DNA from: Oenanthe sinensis
Taxonomy: Eukaryota; Streptophyta; Magnoliopsida; Apiales; Apiaceae
DNA: 64,000 bases
Direction: 5' to 3'
Assembly: GCA_028671895.1 (NCBI GenBank)
Contig: CM053813.1
Location: 8,618,001 to 8,682,000 of the forward strand
Part shown: piece by piece, positions 10,817 to 20,479 of the stretch
Layout: every line of letters starts with the position of its first letter
How positions within the stretch are numbered: the stretch's first letter is position 1
The notes under the pieces: model-generated
Seen by the model: only the letters and a program-made list of their open reading frames with translations
What the model was told of the DNA's origin: nothing
Database searches by the model: none
Translations under genes and position numbers: made by a program

Positions 10817-12399
10817 TGAAGGGTTTCGGGCATGAAAATGCAGCGGAAATAACGTAAAAATAATAAAAATCGAAACCCAATCGCAGGATCCACGTATAAT
10901 GTTGGATGATTATGGTGAAGAAGTCTGTACCTTAACAAAGCTTTCCGTATGCTGTTTAATGGAGGTCCAGAAAAGATGAATCACAGCATCCCTTTGTTGC
11001 AAAGATATGCTCTCCAAAGAAGTCCACACGAACGCCCGATTGTCCTACGATCACCGGAGTCGGTACTAGCCGAATTGTTTACCTCTCTCTCTCTCTGTCT
11101 CTAGTCTCTCTTGATTTTGAGCAGCTAGGGTTTTTCTCTAAAAGCGAAATCTCATGATTAAACCCTAATACTATACATCATTATGTATATATAGGGGAGA
11201 GAGAGATTTTGGGCCTAACCCTAATCCATGGGGTTTCCAAAACCCATTATGACTTTGAGTTATTATTATTATTAAATCTGAATTCTAATATAATTAATCA
11301 AGTCCCACTTAATTAATTCAATAATTAAATTCGAATAATAATAATACTTATTAAATCCGAATTCTAATATAATTAATCAAGTCCCACTTAATTAATTCAA
11401 TAATTGAATTCGAATAAACAATTATATATTTAAATTGATAATTTAAATAAACCTCCGTTTTGATGTTTTTTGTGTGTGACCCTTTAGGTTATTATTACGT
11501 TGGCAATAATTTTATTATCTAATAATAAAATTATAAACAATGAGTGGCATCTAGTAATACATCATTGTTACCCAAGTAACAATAATAATTGGTGACTCAA
11601 TTAAACCTTTCGTGAATAATGTTCCATGTAATATAATCCCTTTAACCTTATATTATAGATCAAACTCGAGGCATGTATAGTGTCATCCTCTTCAGCATTT
11701 AATCTCGGTTTCCTTGATCAATGAGTAGACTATTTAAACAAATCAATATTTGAGCATGGCCATGCATTTCATAGTCTCACTCAATCAAGAGGCCTATAAT
11801 ATCACTCCTAGAATTGGAGGGTTAAATCATATATCTATCATTCATATTCCTCATACGATTCATAACATACCCAATGTTCACCTTTATCATTACCCGGTTA
11901 AAGGTAACTTTGAGTGTAATCAAAGTATATTAATTCTCGTATAGAAATATAATGATTTCAAGTCAGAGGATCATTACATCATTATTACAGTGAGATTTCT
12001 TATGACACTTATTAACATGTAAAATCTCACGGCGGGTCTTTCCAGTGTCATGTATTGATACATACACTTATGTTCTTGACTTTAGTATCACTATACCTAT
12101 GACCAATGAGATGTGGTCATCTATCAACAAACATACTAGTCTTATTGCATTATTACTGTCCTTAAATAATAATACTTGACTAGAGAATTTTAGGAATAAA
12201 ATACTATTCATATAATCTCATTTTTAAGTCACATACTTAAAGATATATATTACGTATTAATATTCCAAGGACATTTATTATTCTTTCAATTTATGACATA
12301 GTAAATAAAGATATAATAAATATTAATTAAATAATCACATAACATAATTGTTTTCAATAAAACATTAAAATTATTGTCTCTAGGACACCAATACTAACA
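10817..12399 (-). repeat. 5' LTR of the copia element (shared with the adjacent deleted copy)
   Basis: The 1583-bp LTR begins TGAAGGG and ends ACTAACA on the plus strand. It has a primer site on its left and a polypurine tract (12400-12410) of a second internal region on its right. It therefore serves as 5' LTR for the element at its left and as 3' LTR for the deleted copy at its right. An internal duplication lies at about 11262-11415. Confidence 0.92.
11262..11415. repeat. Tandem duplication inside the copia LTR
   Basis: Two copies of about 78 bp share GAATTCTAATATAATTAATC and a following AAGTCCCACTTAATTAATTC block. They differ at only a few bases. Confidence 0.85.
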
Positions 12400-13536
12400 A
12401 TCTCCCACTTGTACTAGAGCCAATCTCTCATGTATCTAATACCCATGGAATTAGTATGACCTTCATGGAAAGAGAAATCCATAATATCTCTCGGGCTCAT
12501 GGTGAATCCTACCAGACCTACGAACAACCTGTGTTTCCTGAGCAGTATTGTTTTCTTGTACATACTGCTCAGGTTCCTCCATTGGTTCATTGTTATCATG
12601 TGGGTCTCGAATTTCATCGAGATCTATTATCCTCCCACTGTCTTTCTTAGACAACATTTCTCTTTCAAGGAACACTATAGTTCGAGCAACAAACACTTTG
12701 TTCTCTGAATGATTATAGAAAGAATAACCCTTTGTTTTAATTGGGTATCCCACAAAATTACATTTTTCTGATTTAGGTCCTAGCTTGTCAGAAGTTAGAC
12801 GTTTCACAAATTCCTCACATCCCCAAAGTTTCATAAATGACATGCTATGACGTTTCTCAGCCCATATCTCATACGGAGTCTTCTGAACCATTTTAGTAGG
12901 AACTCGGTTAAGTGTATAAGCAGCCATCTCCAGGGCGTAGCCCCAGAAACTAATTGGAAGATCTGCATGACTTATCATCGATCGCACCATGTCCAATAAA
13001 GTATGATTCCTCATCTCAGAAAATTCGTTCCATTGTGGGGTTCCGGGAGGAGTGAGTTGTGATACAATACCACACTCTTTTAATAAACTTTTAAATTCAT
13101 GGCTTAAGTATTCACCTCCACGATCAGATCGTAGAGTTTTAATTCTTCCTCTAGTTTGCTTTTCTACTTCAACTTTGTATTCTTTGAACTTTTCAAAAGA
13201 ATCAGATTTATTCTTCATAAGATACACATATCCATATCTACTAAAATCATCAGTAAACGTGATAAAGTAGTAAAAGTCACCTCTTGCCATAGTACGCATA
13301 GAACCACATACATCACTATGTATAAGGCCCTTTCACCTTGTCCAATGAAAGGAGTTTTAGTCATTTTTCCAATGAGACAAGGGTTGCATGCTTCGTATGA
13401 TCCAAAGTCAAACTTATCCAAGTATCCATCTTTATGTAACTTGGAAATGCGCTTCTTATTTATATAGCCTAAATGACAGTGCCAGAGGTATGTTTGATTT
13501 GAGTCATTAGTTTTAAGACGTTTGTTATTCACATTA
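12400..13536 (-). mobile_element. Internally deleted second copia copy
   Basis: It begins with the same polypurine tract and RNase H end as 800-866, then jumps at about 12466 into the integrase-RT linker (equivalent to about 2315), so RT and most of RNase H are missing. It continues through integrase and the Cys-rich segment and at about 13536 jumps straight into LTR sequence, so protease, gag and leader are missing. Retained sequence is nearly identical to the first copy. Confidence 0.9.
12463..13332 (-). pseudogene. Integrase and linker remnant of the deleted copia copy
   Basis: A 278-codon open frame carries FITFTDDFSRYGYVYLM, TLRSDRGGEYLSHEF, PQWNEFSEMRNHTLLDM and LPISFWGYALEMAAYTLNRVP. 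It then runs unbroken through KLWGCEEFVKRLTSDKLGPK into the RRSGRIHHEPERYYGF linker. The Trp codon in KLWGCEE is a stop in the first copy. The upstream frameshift at GQGERA is shared with the first copy, so the defect predates their separation. The frame is truncated by the deletion at 12466 and cannot make a functional polyprotein. Confidence 0.88.
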
Positions 13537-13933
13537 TAAACAAATCAATATTTGAGCATGGCCATGCATTTCATAGTCTCACTCAATCAAAAGGCCAATA
13601 ATATCACTCCTAGAATTGGAGGGTTAAATCCTATATCTATCATTCATATTCCTCATACGATTCATAGCATACCCAATGTACACCTTTATCATTACCCGGT
13701 TAAAGGTAACTTTGAGTGTAATCAAAGTATATTAATTCTCGTATAGAAATATAATGATTTCAAGTCAGAGGATCATTACATCATTATCACAGTGAGATTT
13801 CTTATGACACTTATTAACATGTAGAATCTCACGGCGGGTCTTTCCAGTGTCATGTATTGATACATACACTTATGTTCTTGACTTTAGTATCACCATACCT
13901 ATGACCAATGAGATGTGGTCATCTGTCAACAAA
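13537..13933 (-). repeat. Third copia LTR fragment
   Basis: About 397 bp matching 138-534 of the first LTR with about seven differences. The left edge is a deletion junction and the right edge ends in TCTGTCAACAAA, after which unrelated sequence starts. Confidence 0.88.
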
Positions 13934-14928
13934 ATCCAAAGTTTGGTAGATTTGTTTCATTTAACCATTCAAGGACTGGACATGAAGATAAGAAGTCATC
14001 AGGGTATATGAGAGTGAAGGTACCTAGTTACCGGGCTTGCAGTCGACGGAACAAAGATTTGAAGCCTAGAAGCAAAAAAGGACTAGGAAGGACCTTTTTA
14101 GAACACATGGACAACACGCCCAAATCTTACCTCAGATCCACACCCATTGACAGATAGAAAATTTGAGAAGTTAACACAAAAGCGTCTAACTGAATTGGTT
14201 TCTGCTAAGGTTGTGTATCATGAGAGAAAAAGAAGGTTGCAAGGAGAGAAGTATGTAACTAAAAAGATCAAAGATCAAATGTTGGTATACTTTATGAAGG
14301 GTGGATCTGTGAGATGGATGAACATGCCTAATTTCTTCTATTTCAAGATATTGGGGGAGCTATAGTACATAAGATACTTATTAACCATATATGTAGAGGC
14401 CAAAGGAAAGTGTTCTAAGGAAGTCAAAGGATGGTTCAAAGACATTGATTTGAAGGTTTCTCTATTCAAGAAAGTAAGTAAGGAGTTATCTGAATTCATC
14501 TTTAAATATGTTGATGAAGATGGAAATGATCAAGTCATACCTTTGGAAGCTAAAGAAATAAAACATAAGGAAGGCGTTGGTCATTACATCAGATTTCAGC
14601 CTATGGAAGGAAAGTTAAATGTTCTATTCTTAAAAGATTTGAAGGAAAGGGAATATGGTGTAGATGAATTAAGAGTAGCCAATCGTCAAATCTAACGTGA
14701 GACTAAAGAATTGACCACCTTAAAGAATTATATTGGAGAAGCTCTAGCAGATATGAAAGAAAAGACGCTCACTTCATTTATCAATAAAAATCCATCTTTT
14801 GAAAGGGTAACAAGTGTATTGTATATATTTTCTTTATTTCACACTTTTGTAGTTCTTAATATTTTATTCATTGGTTTTGACATCTTCAACCTTTGGTCTA
14901 TGGTTAAATTTTATAAAGCATATATATG
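13934..14928 (+). pseudogene. Broken ORF next to a polypurine tract, function not recognised
   Basis: Several plus-strand frames join into one degraded reading: 14147-14365 (KLTQKRLTELVSAKVVYHERKRRLQ), then about 14398-14695 (KGWFKDIDLKVSLFKKVSKEL, FKYVDEDGNDQVIPLEAKEI, LFLKDLKEREYGVDELRVANRQI) and 14711-14820 (NYIGEALADMKEKTLTSFINKN). The pieces are charged and helical in look, with no catalytic motif I know. They lie just before a polypurine tract and an LTR-like start, where some plant retrotransposons carry an extra 3' ORF, so I infer a retroelement 3' ORF. At least two stops break it. The Lys- and Glu-rich composition differs from the surrounding copia pol. Confidence 0.45.
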
Positions 14929-15655
14929 AGGAGATTGTTAGGAATATATTTATTTGACGATGAACAAAATACTAGAACAAAATCTAGCATAAAATACCCC
15001 TATAAAAGAATAGAAAAATTCATTCAAGTCTCTAACCAAGTAAATATTATCAGAGTCTAGTTTGTACTATTAGGAATACAATAAACCATGTACAGGTGTT
15101 CTTATTGATTTGTACTTAGAAGATTTTCAAAAGAATCAAGACTTCGTTGTTGTCATTTCGAAATGTCCGCCTCAACAACTGTTTCACCTGCCAAAGGGCA
15201 AAGCTGGCTTGATGAGCGTAAGAATCTAAAAGTTTGTCAGAGTATGGAGGAAGAGAGGGTCTAGAGGACAACAAAGTCTAAAGATTGTCAAAGTCTAAAG
15301 CATTGCAGAGTCTATAAAGTTAAGTCCAGTTTTGGAAGGAGGTGATTCAAAGAAATTGAAGATATACTACGGGAAGGAAAAATAAACATATAAGGAAACT
15401 ATCAGTTAATACATAGGAATATATTCCTGACTTATTGAATATTTTTTTATTAGTTGATAGTTAGCTCTCTATATAAAGACTTTATATAATTTATTATAAA
15501 TTTTTAAATGTTATTAAGAGAACGTAGATATAGAGAGAGTTGCTGTAATATTACAGAGAAGCTGCTAGGATTTGTGTACATCCTATGAGAGTTTGTATTC
15601 ATTCATCAATAATACAAACAATATTTACTTTCATCTTTGTGTTTGTTCTTTTCAT
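14929..15655 (+). repeat. Probable LTR of a second copia-like element, with polypurine tract
   Basis: TGAGGAGAT is followed by TGTTAGGAATATATTT, a polypurine tract plus a TG start. About 540 bp on there is a TATA-like CTCTATATAAAG, then a direct run into TCATCAATAATACAAAC, typical of copia LTR leaders. The right end is not certain; TTTTCA near 15653 is a guess. No second LTR is seen. Confidence 0.5.
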
Positions 15656-16700
15656 AGTTAATAATTGAATTGGTATATGTGAAATAGATTTTAAATAGGT
15701 AAAAGGAAAACACAAGTATTCAACCCTACTCTACTTGTGTTACTGAGAAAACATCATATGTCTCGATCATCCATCTCAAGTTTCCTGCGTACCCATATAT
15801 ATATATATATATATATATATGATAAAGCTCACGTAATTCTATATGTTAAAGATGATCAGGAACAATAATACTAGGATCTTAGTCTGAGTTGGTCTCCTTT
15901 TCTCCAGAGCCAGCCATGAAGAAGTTACCTAAACCGAATATAACTCTAATCCATATTCAGATAGGAGTCTATTTATTGATTAGTACCCTATTAGAAGTAT
16001 TCAAGGATCATATGTGCCCAAGAAGTACATTCCGATAAGGAATTCATATTAGTATATTACTTGCTCCTAAAATATATGAGTCTTAATCATATAATAATTC
16101 TTCTATTATAAAATGTCTACGCATAGGAACCTGTACTTGCACAAGTCACAAATATGTTAGTTCGGTGAATCCTTGTAGAGGCTCCCCTATACCACTGGAT
16201 GCTTCCCATGACGCTGCTGAGATGAGATATTTTGTTTCTGAAGGAGGGAAATTGACTTCTAAATAACATATTTTCTTATAGATTCATGAGGAACCTCTAG
16301 ATACCTATAACCTCTCAATGAACATTTCTATCCAGCCCCATTACTCATATCTCACTCTTATCTTTCATGTTGAACCCATCCTCTAGCCCATACATTGTTC
16401 ATTGATTAGACCTTATATCCCAATGGAACTAAATTTAATCCACGGAGATTTTAGTTACAACACTATATACATAACATGTCTCATGCACTTGCTCTTCTAC
16501 AAACTATAGCTAAAACATGATAGAGAATAATTCAGCTTTCCTTTCTAATCAAAATTATGATTCTGATCTTTCGATTCGTATGTCCTTCACTCCTTATGCT
16601 TCTCTTTAAGTTTTCATTGTAGACTTAACACCTGTCCAATTTAAAATTGGATCACTCTGAGAATTAACAGATTCTTCCTGTAATTTGTGTTTTTTTTGCA
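15656..16700. other. Unassigned stretch with an (AT)n microsatellite
   Basis: I see no gene. A dinucleotide (AT)n run lies at 15795-15820. The rest is probably retroelement-derived because it lies between two LTR-like ends, but no boundary or domain could be placed. Confidence 0.4.
15795..15820. repeat. (AT)n microsatellite
   Basis: Thirteen uninterrupted AT units. Confidence 0.95.
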
Positions 16701-17390
16701 ATTTACTTAAAAATGTTAAGTGTATATGTCGTGAACTCCTTCTCATTTGAATTTCTACACTCGTCGATATATTATCTTGGCTATCGAACTAGGACTTCTC
16801 GATATGGTTAATCGATAACTCCACTTTGCTATACAATGTGATTTCTCGATATAAGACTTTTTTATACATACTTCTCTATATGTAGACATCTAGATAAAGT
16901 CACTTCTTGATACATATTAACAGCAGATTTCTTGACACATTTATTAATTGTCTTCTCGAAATAACTGATTTCTAGACTTCTCGATATTGAGACTTCACGA
17001 ACTATCAAATTTTATACTTCACGATACACTCTTTAAGGTCTAGACTTGTCGGCATAAAATTTCACGATATACTTCACTAGACTTCACTAAATAGCTGTTT
17101 TTGGATTTCTCGATATTCGCCTTAGCTAAATTTCTTCATTATGCAATTCTTTATTTTTTTGGCCTTATTCCTGCTGTTACATTAACAATTGCTTGAAATT
17201 TTTCTAGGTCATTTATTTGATGACCATAATATTTATAAATTAAATTACAAGGAATTAAAATGGCTGAGAACAAACTACATAATGAACTGATTCCTAACTT
17301 TACTACATTGGTAATCTAGACTATGCTATAGAAAGACAAACTACAAAATATATTGTAGACTTATATTATCTATACAATCTATATTTAACA
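16701..17390 (-). repeat. LTR-like end of a minus-strand copia-type element, with TCGATA reiterations
   Basis: The plus strand ends TATTTAACA beside ATCTCCCTTA (17391-17400), the complement of a polypurine tract TAAGGGAGAT followed by TGTTAAATA. Within it, about 16745-17120 repeats variants of ACTTCTCGATAT and TTCACGATA every 20-40 bases. The left edge is unknown. Confidence 0.5.
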
Positions 17391-17492
17391 ATCTCCCTTA
17401 ATTTGTGAAAAAATTATTTTGAATAAAAATTTACAAGATAACAAGCCTACCTAGTAATAAAAAGAATATAGAGCTTAACTGAAGTAGAATAA

Positions 17493-17834
17493 TCAAGACC
17501 GTGTCAAGGCCTCTTTCTTGATTTGAATCCCAGTTATAGCATCTATGCACTTTTGTCTAGACATTATCTCTTCAATGAGAATTGATTCTTTTAGTCTTAA
17601 GATGAGTTCTTGATAACCACATAAAAAATTAAGTCTGATTTTGATTTTGGCTCCCAACCTTGTGGTGAATTCAATCCTTTCAGGTTTTGTGAATACCATG
17701 CATTTCCCTTGAGCCCTAAGGATTTCAGATTGCCTCTTTATTTCTTCTTGTTCTCTCATTCTCTTCTCTTCTCTCTCTCCTTCTATTTTCTTTATGAACC
17801 TTTCTTTCCAACTTACTTTCCAAATGCTTAACAA
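17493..17834 (-). pseudogene. Small ORF upstream of a polypurine tract, function not recognised
   Basis: A 113-codon minus-strand frame with a strongly charged helical N-terminal half (KKIEGEREEKRMREQEEIKR), then RIEFTTRLGAKIKIRLNFL and LILRLKESILIEEIMSRQKC. No known domain. It sits about 90 bases before the polypurine tract of the minus-strand LTR, the same relative place as the broken ORF at 13934-14928. It is probably the 3' end of a retroelement ORF, but could be a chance frame. Confidence 0.35.
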
Positions 17835-18629
17835 ACTCTTTTCTCCATATCTTGTGCATATGACAGTTTCTACTGAGCTAATTATTCTGCTTAGATCAAT
17901 TTGAGAATAAAAATAAGATGTCGATTACTTTCCAACTATGACCATAGAACAAAAATGTAGAATTTTATATGATTAACTTACCTTTATTTTTAAAGATTTT
18001 AAAAATATGAAAACTGTGAGTTCGATTGTTTTCTCAAATTGTTTTTAAAATTCATATTTTATGAAAACATCCATTGATTTTTTAAAATAAGTGTAATTCG
18101 ATTGGTTAGTTGCCGAGTTATTTAGTTCATTATTTAAAATTTTCGAGTTGGATGTACCAGTAAATTGGAGTGTATTGGATTCGGAGAATATTGTGTACGG
18201 AGTATATTCACGACATTCCATATATTTGTTTTTTGAATATAGGTGATTATTGATTGTTTAAAATTGTATTTATAAAATTAACATAATTTTGCATTAAATT
18301 TACGAAATCACTAATATTATAAAGTGAAATATTAGTTATTCAATAAAATTGTTCTTTTTTAAAATATAATATTACTAAATATTTTTTAATGCCAAATATT
18401 ATAATATAAAAAATGAAAAAAAATATTAAACCATATTTTAATATGAAGTATTATAAAATAAACTATAATAATATAAAAACAAAAATAATAGCACACACGA
18501 AGGTTTTGAAGCTTGTGTTTGACATCATACATTGCTATCTACACACATGTACACGTTCTTTTTAGAATATCATTTTTTGTTTCGTACCTGCCGGACATTT
18601 CTACAGTCGCGGGTTATATACCCCTCAAG
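17835..18629. other. AT-rich intergenic stretch
   Basis: Very AT-rich, with no sustained frame or recognised repeat. It ends in CCCTCAAG (18622-18629), the target site of the hAT MITE. Confidence 0.5.
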
Positions 18630-19320
18630 TAGGGGTGAACATGGGTTGGTTCGAGTCGGATTTTCGTCAAAACTCTACCCAACCCGATTAGTTCGGTTTT
18701 ATAAAAAATCAACTCATTAATTGTAAAAAAAAATCGTAACCCAACCCAACCCAACCCAATTAGTTCGGTTTTTTATAATCGTAACCCAACCCAACCCAGA
18801 AATTTCTGCACTGTTGCACAAATTTGTAGAAAATATTCTGCATTGTTGCAGAAATTTATATAGTGCAGAAATTTATATAGTGCAGAAATTTGTAGAAAAT
18901 ATTCTGCACTGTTGCAGAAAATTTATATAGTGCAGAAATTTGTAGAAAAAATTCTGCACTGTTGCAGAAAATTCTGCTTGTTGCAGAAAATGTTGCAAGA
19001 GCCGGAAAGTGTTGCAGAATGTGTTGCAAAAAATTTATATAGTGCAGAAAATTTATATAGTGCAGAAATTTATAAAAAATATGTAAAAAATATATAGAAT
19101 ATGCAGAAAATATGCAAAAAATTCTGCATTTTTTGTAATCGGTTTGGTTCGGGTTGGGTAAGGGTTAAAATTTGTTAAACCCTTACCCAACCCAATTAGT
19201 TCGGGTTTTTTAAAAATTAACCCATTTATATTTCGGTTTCGGACGGTTCGGTTTATTCGGCCGAAAAAAGGGGCGGGTTGGTTCGGTTTAGCGGTTTAAT
19301 CGGATTTCTGTTCACCCCTA
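18630..19320. mobile_element. hAT-type MITE with perfect 8-bp target duplication
   Basis: Termini TAGGGGTGAACA and TGTTCACCCCTA form perfect 12-bp inverted repeats. CCCTCAAG flanks both ends (18622-18629 and 19321-19328), the 8-bp duplication typical of hAT transposition. Inside the ends are AACCCAACCCAACCC-like and GGTTCGGTTT tracts. The centre is an array of GCAGAAATTTATATAGT units. There is no transposase, so it was moved in trans. Confidence 0.92.
18803..19130. repeat. Degenerate tandem array within the hAT MITE
   Basis: Alternating copies of TGCAGAAATTTATATAG, TGTAGAAAATATTCTGCA and CTGTTGCAGAAA at irregular spacing. The open frame across 18912-19097 is a product of this repetition. Confidence 0.85.
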
Positions 19321-19463
19321 CCCTCAAGTCTCAACTTTTAAAAGAAAATTTTTGTCTTAGATAAATTACAAATCATAGATTAATAATAAGGTAGAATATA
19401 ATATAAAACAAGTGTAAACTTAACATATATCAAAGTGCAGTTTTTATTGAACTTTTTTATTTT

Positions 19464-19703
19464 CTCCATCCCATGTCTCAGTTTAATTTTTCAAAGTCAA
19501 ATTAATCTAATTTTAATAAATAATTAAAAAATAATAATTTGTTATTTTTTAAATCTGCAAATTGATTCATAAAATAGGATAATAAAGTTTTTTTATGATA
19601 TTGTTTAGAAAAATATATATTATTATTTAATATATTTTATTTTTTAGTCAAAATTGATTAATTTGACTTTGAAAAGTACACATAATTTATGGGACGGAGG
19701 GAG
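19464..19703. mobile_element. Stowaway-type MITE, older
   Basis: The left end CTCCATCCCATGTCTCAG and right end GGGACGGAGGGAG (followed by TA) continue as long imperfect inverted repeats sharing TTTTCAAAGTCAAATTAATC on opposite strands. The 240-bp length and AT-rich centre fit a Stowaway element. Its left terminus has drifted from the consensus. Confidence 0.85.
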
Positions 19704-20277
19704 TAATATATATATGGGTCCTCGTCCCTCACATGCGATTGTTAGAACCATCTTTCCTCGCTTCTGAACTGCGGAAAAAACTAATATGTGAAATTTTTAC
19801 CGTAAAAAGAATTAACACCTCAAATTTTTATAAATTCAGGGAGTCATATCATCTATCCGCACGCATCTATATGACTAGTTAGAATTTTTTCCTTTTCGTG
19901 GTTTAAAAGTGCTGAAAGATGGTTGTTAAACGAGTCTGACACCGAAATCCTATATGTATCATGTTAATTATATTATTAAACTTGATAAAAAAACAATCAA
20001 ATTAAAAAAGTCTATTTCAATTGAAATAGAAGCCCCATAAAAATTTGACCCGGGGGCTCTATTTTCTTTTCCCACTTAAATGGAAAAAACTTAAAACATA
20101 ACTATGCCGTTTATAAATACAATAATAAAGAAATGAATATATGGTAAGAGAACAACAAGTTGCATTAAACTAAAGCTAGGCATGATTAAAATAACGAAAA
20201 GTAGTACAATATACAGTAGACAAATGTGATGAGATTAAAAAATGATGCAAATGGATTATTCCAGAAGAGATATTGTG

Positions 20278-20285
20278 TATATAAA
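20278..20285 (+). promoter_or_regulatory. TATA box
   Basis: TATATAAA, followed by a leader of roughly 170 bases to the ATG at 20480. The transcription start cannot be fixed from sequence. Confidence 0.6.
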
Positions 20286-20395
20286 AAAGGCAAGTTGTGT
20301 AGATTCTTGTGTGTGTATTAGGCAGGGGAGATGTATTAATCTGACACCATTGACACCACCACCAATAAATCTAGACTAAACAATTAAAGGTATGT

Positions 20396-20401
20396 CACGT
20401 G
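20396..20401. promoter_or_regulatory. G-box CACGTG
   Basis: Perfect palindrome within ATGTCACGTGGC, a consensus site for bHLH and bZIP factors. The context ATGTCACGTG is identical in the intron copy (22111-22120). Confidence 0.6.
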
Positions 20402-20479
20402 GCTTGCTTGAAATGTACCCTTTGTAAGAAAAAACACCAACTCTCATTTGACAATACTCAACTAAAAATACAAGCAACT

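Larger units (their letters stand above)
1..12399 (-). mobile_element. Ty1/copia LTR retrotransposon (Tork/Angela-like), interrupted by a solo LTR
   Basis: A minus-strand copia element runs from a 5' LTR at 10817-12399 to a 3' LTR whose inner part is 1-799; the rest of that LTR is outside the window. Primer site, leader, gag, protease, integrase, RT and RNase H follow in copia order (integrase before RT). A gypsy solo LTR at 4717-8864 splits the internal region between gag and leader. The shared LTR part (1-799 against 11600-12399) shows only about five differences by eye, so insertion was recent. The coding region nevertheless holds several stops and frameshifts. The clade is inferred from the RT and RNase H words and from the 1.58 kb LTR. 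Confidence 0.93.
20096..20479 (+). promoter_or_regulatory. Promoter and 5' leader of the bHLH gene
   Basis: TATATAAA at 20278-20285 lies about 200 bases before the start codon. A perfect G-box CACGTG lies at 20396-20401, within the probable leader. bHLH proteins bind CACGTG or related E-boxes, so self-regulation or cross-regulation is possible (inference). Much of this stretch, including TATA and G-box, recurs inside intron 1 at about 21840-22122. Confidence 0.6.

Noticed and set aside
18912..19097. 61-codon frame rich in Cys, Lys and Tyr
   Set aside because: It is created by the tandem GCAGAAATT units of the hAT MITE.
20399..20479. Upstream in-frame extension of the bHLH exon 1 frame
   Set aside because: The extension begins with GTG inside the G-box, not ATG. 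The first ATG at 20480 gives the family-typical MYPPSS start.
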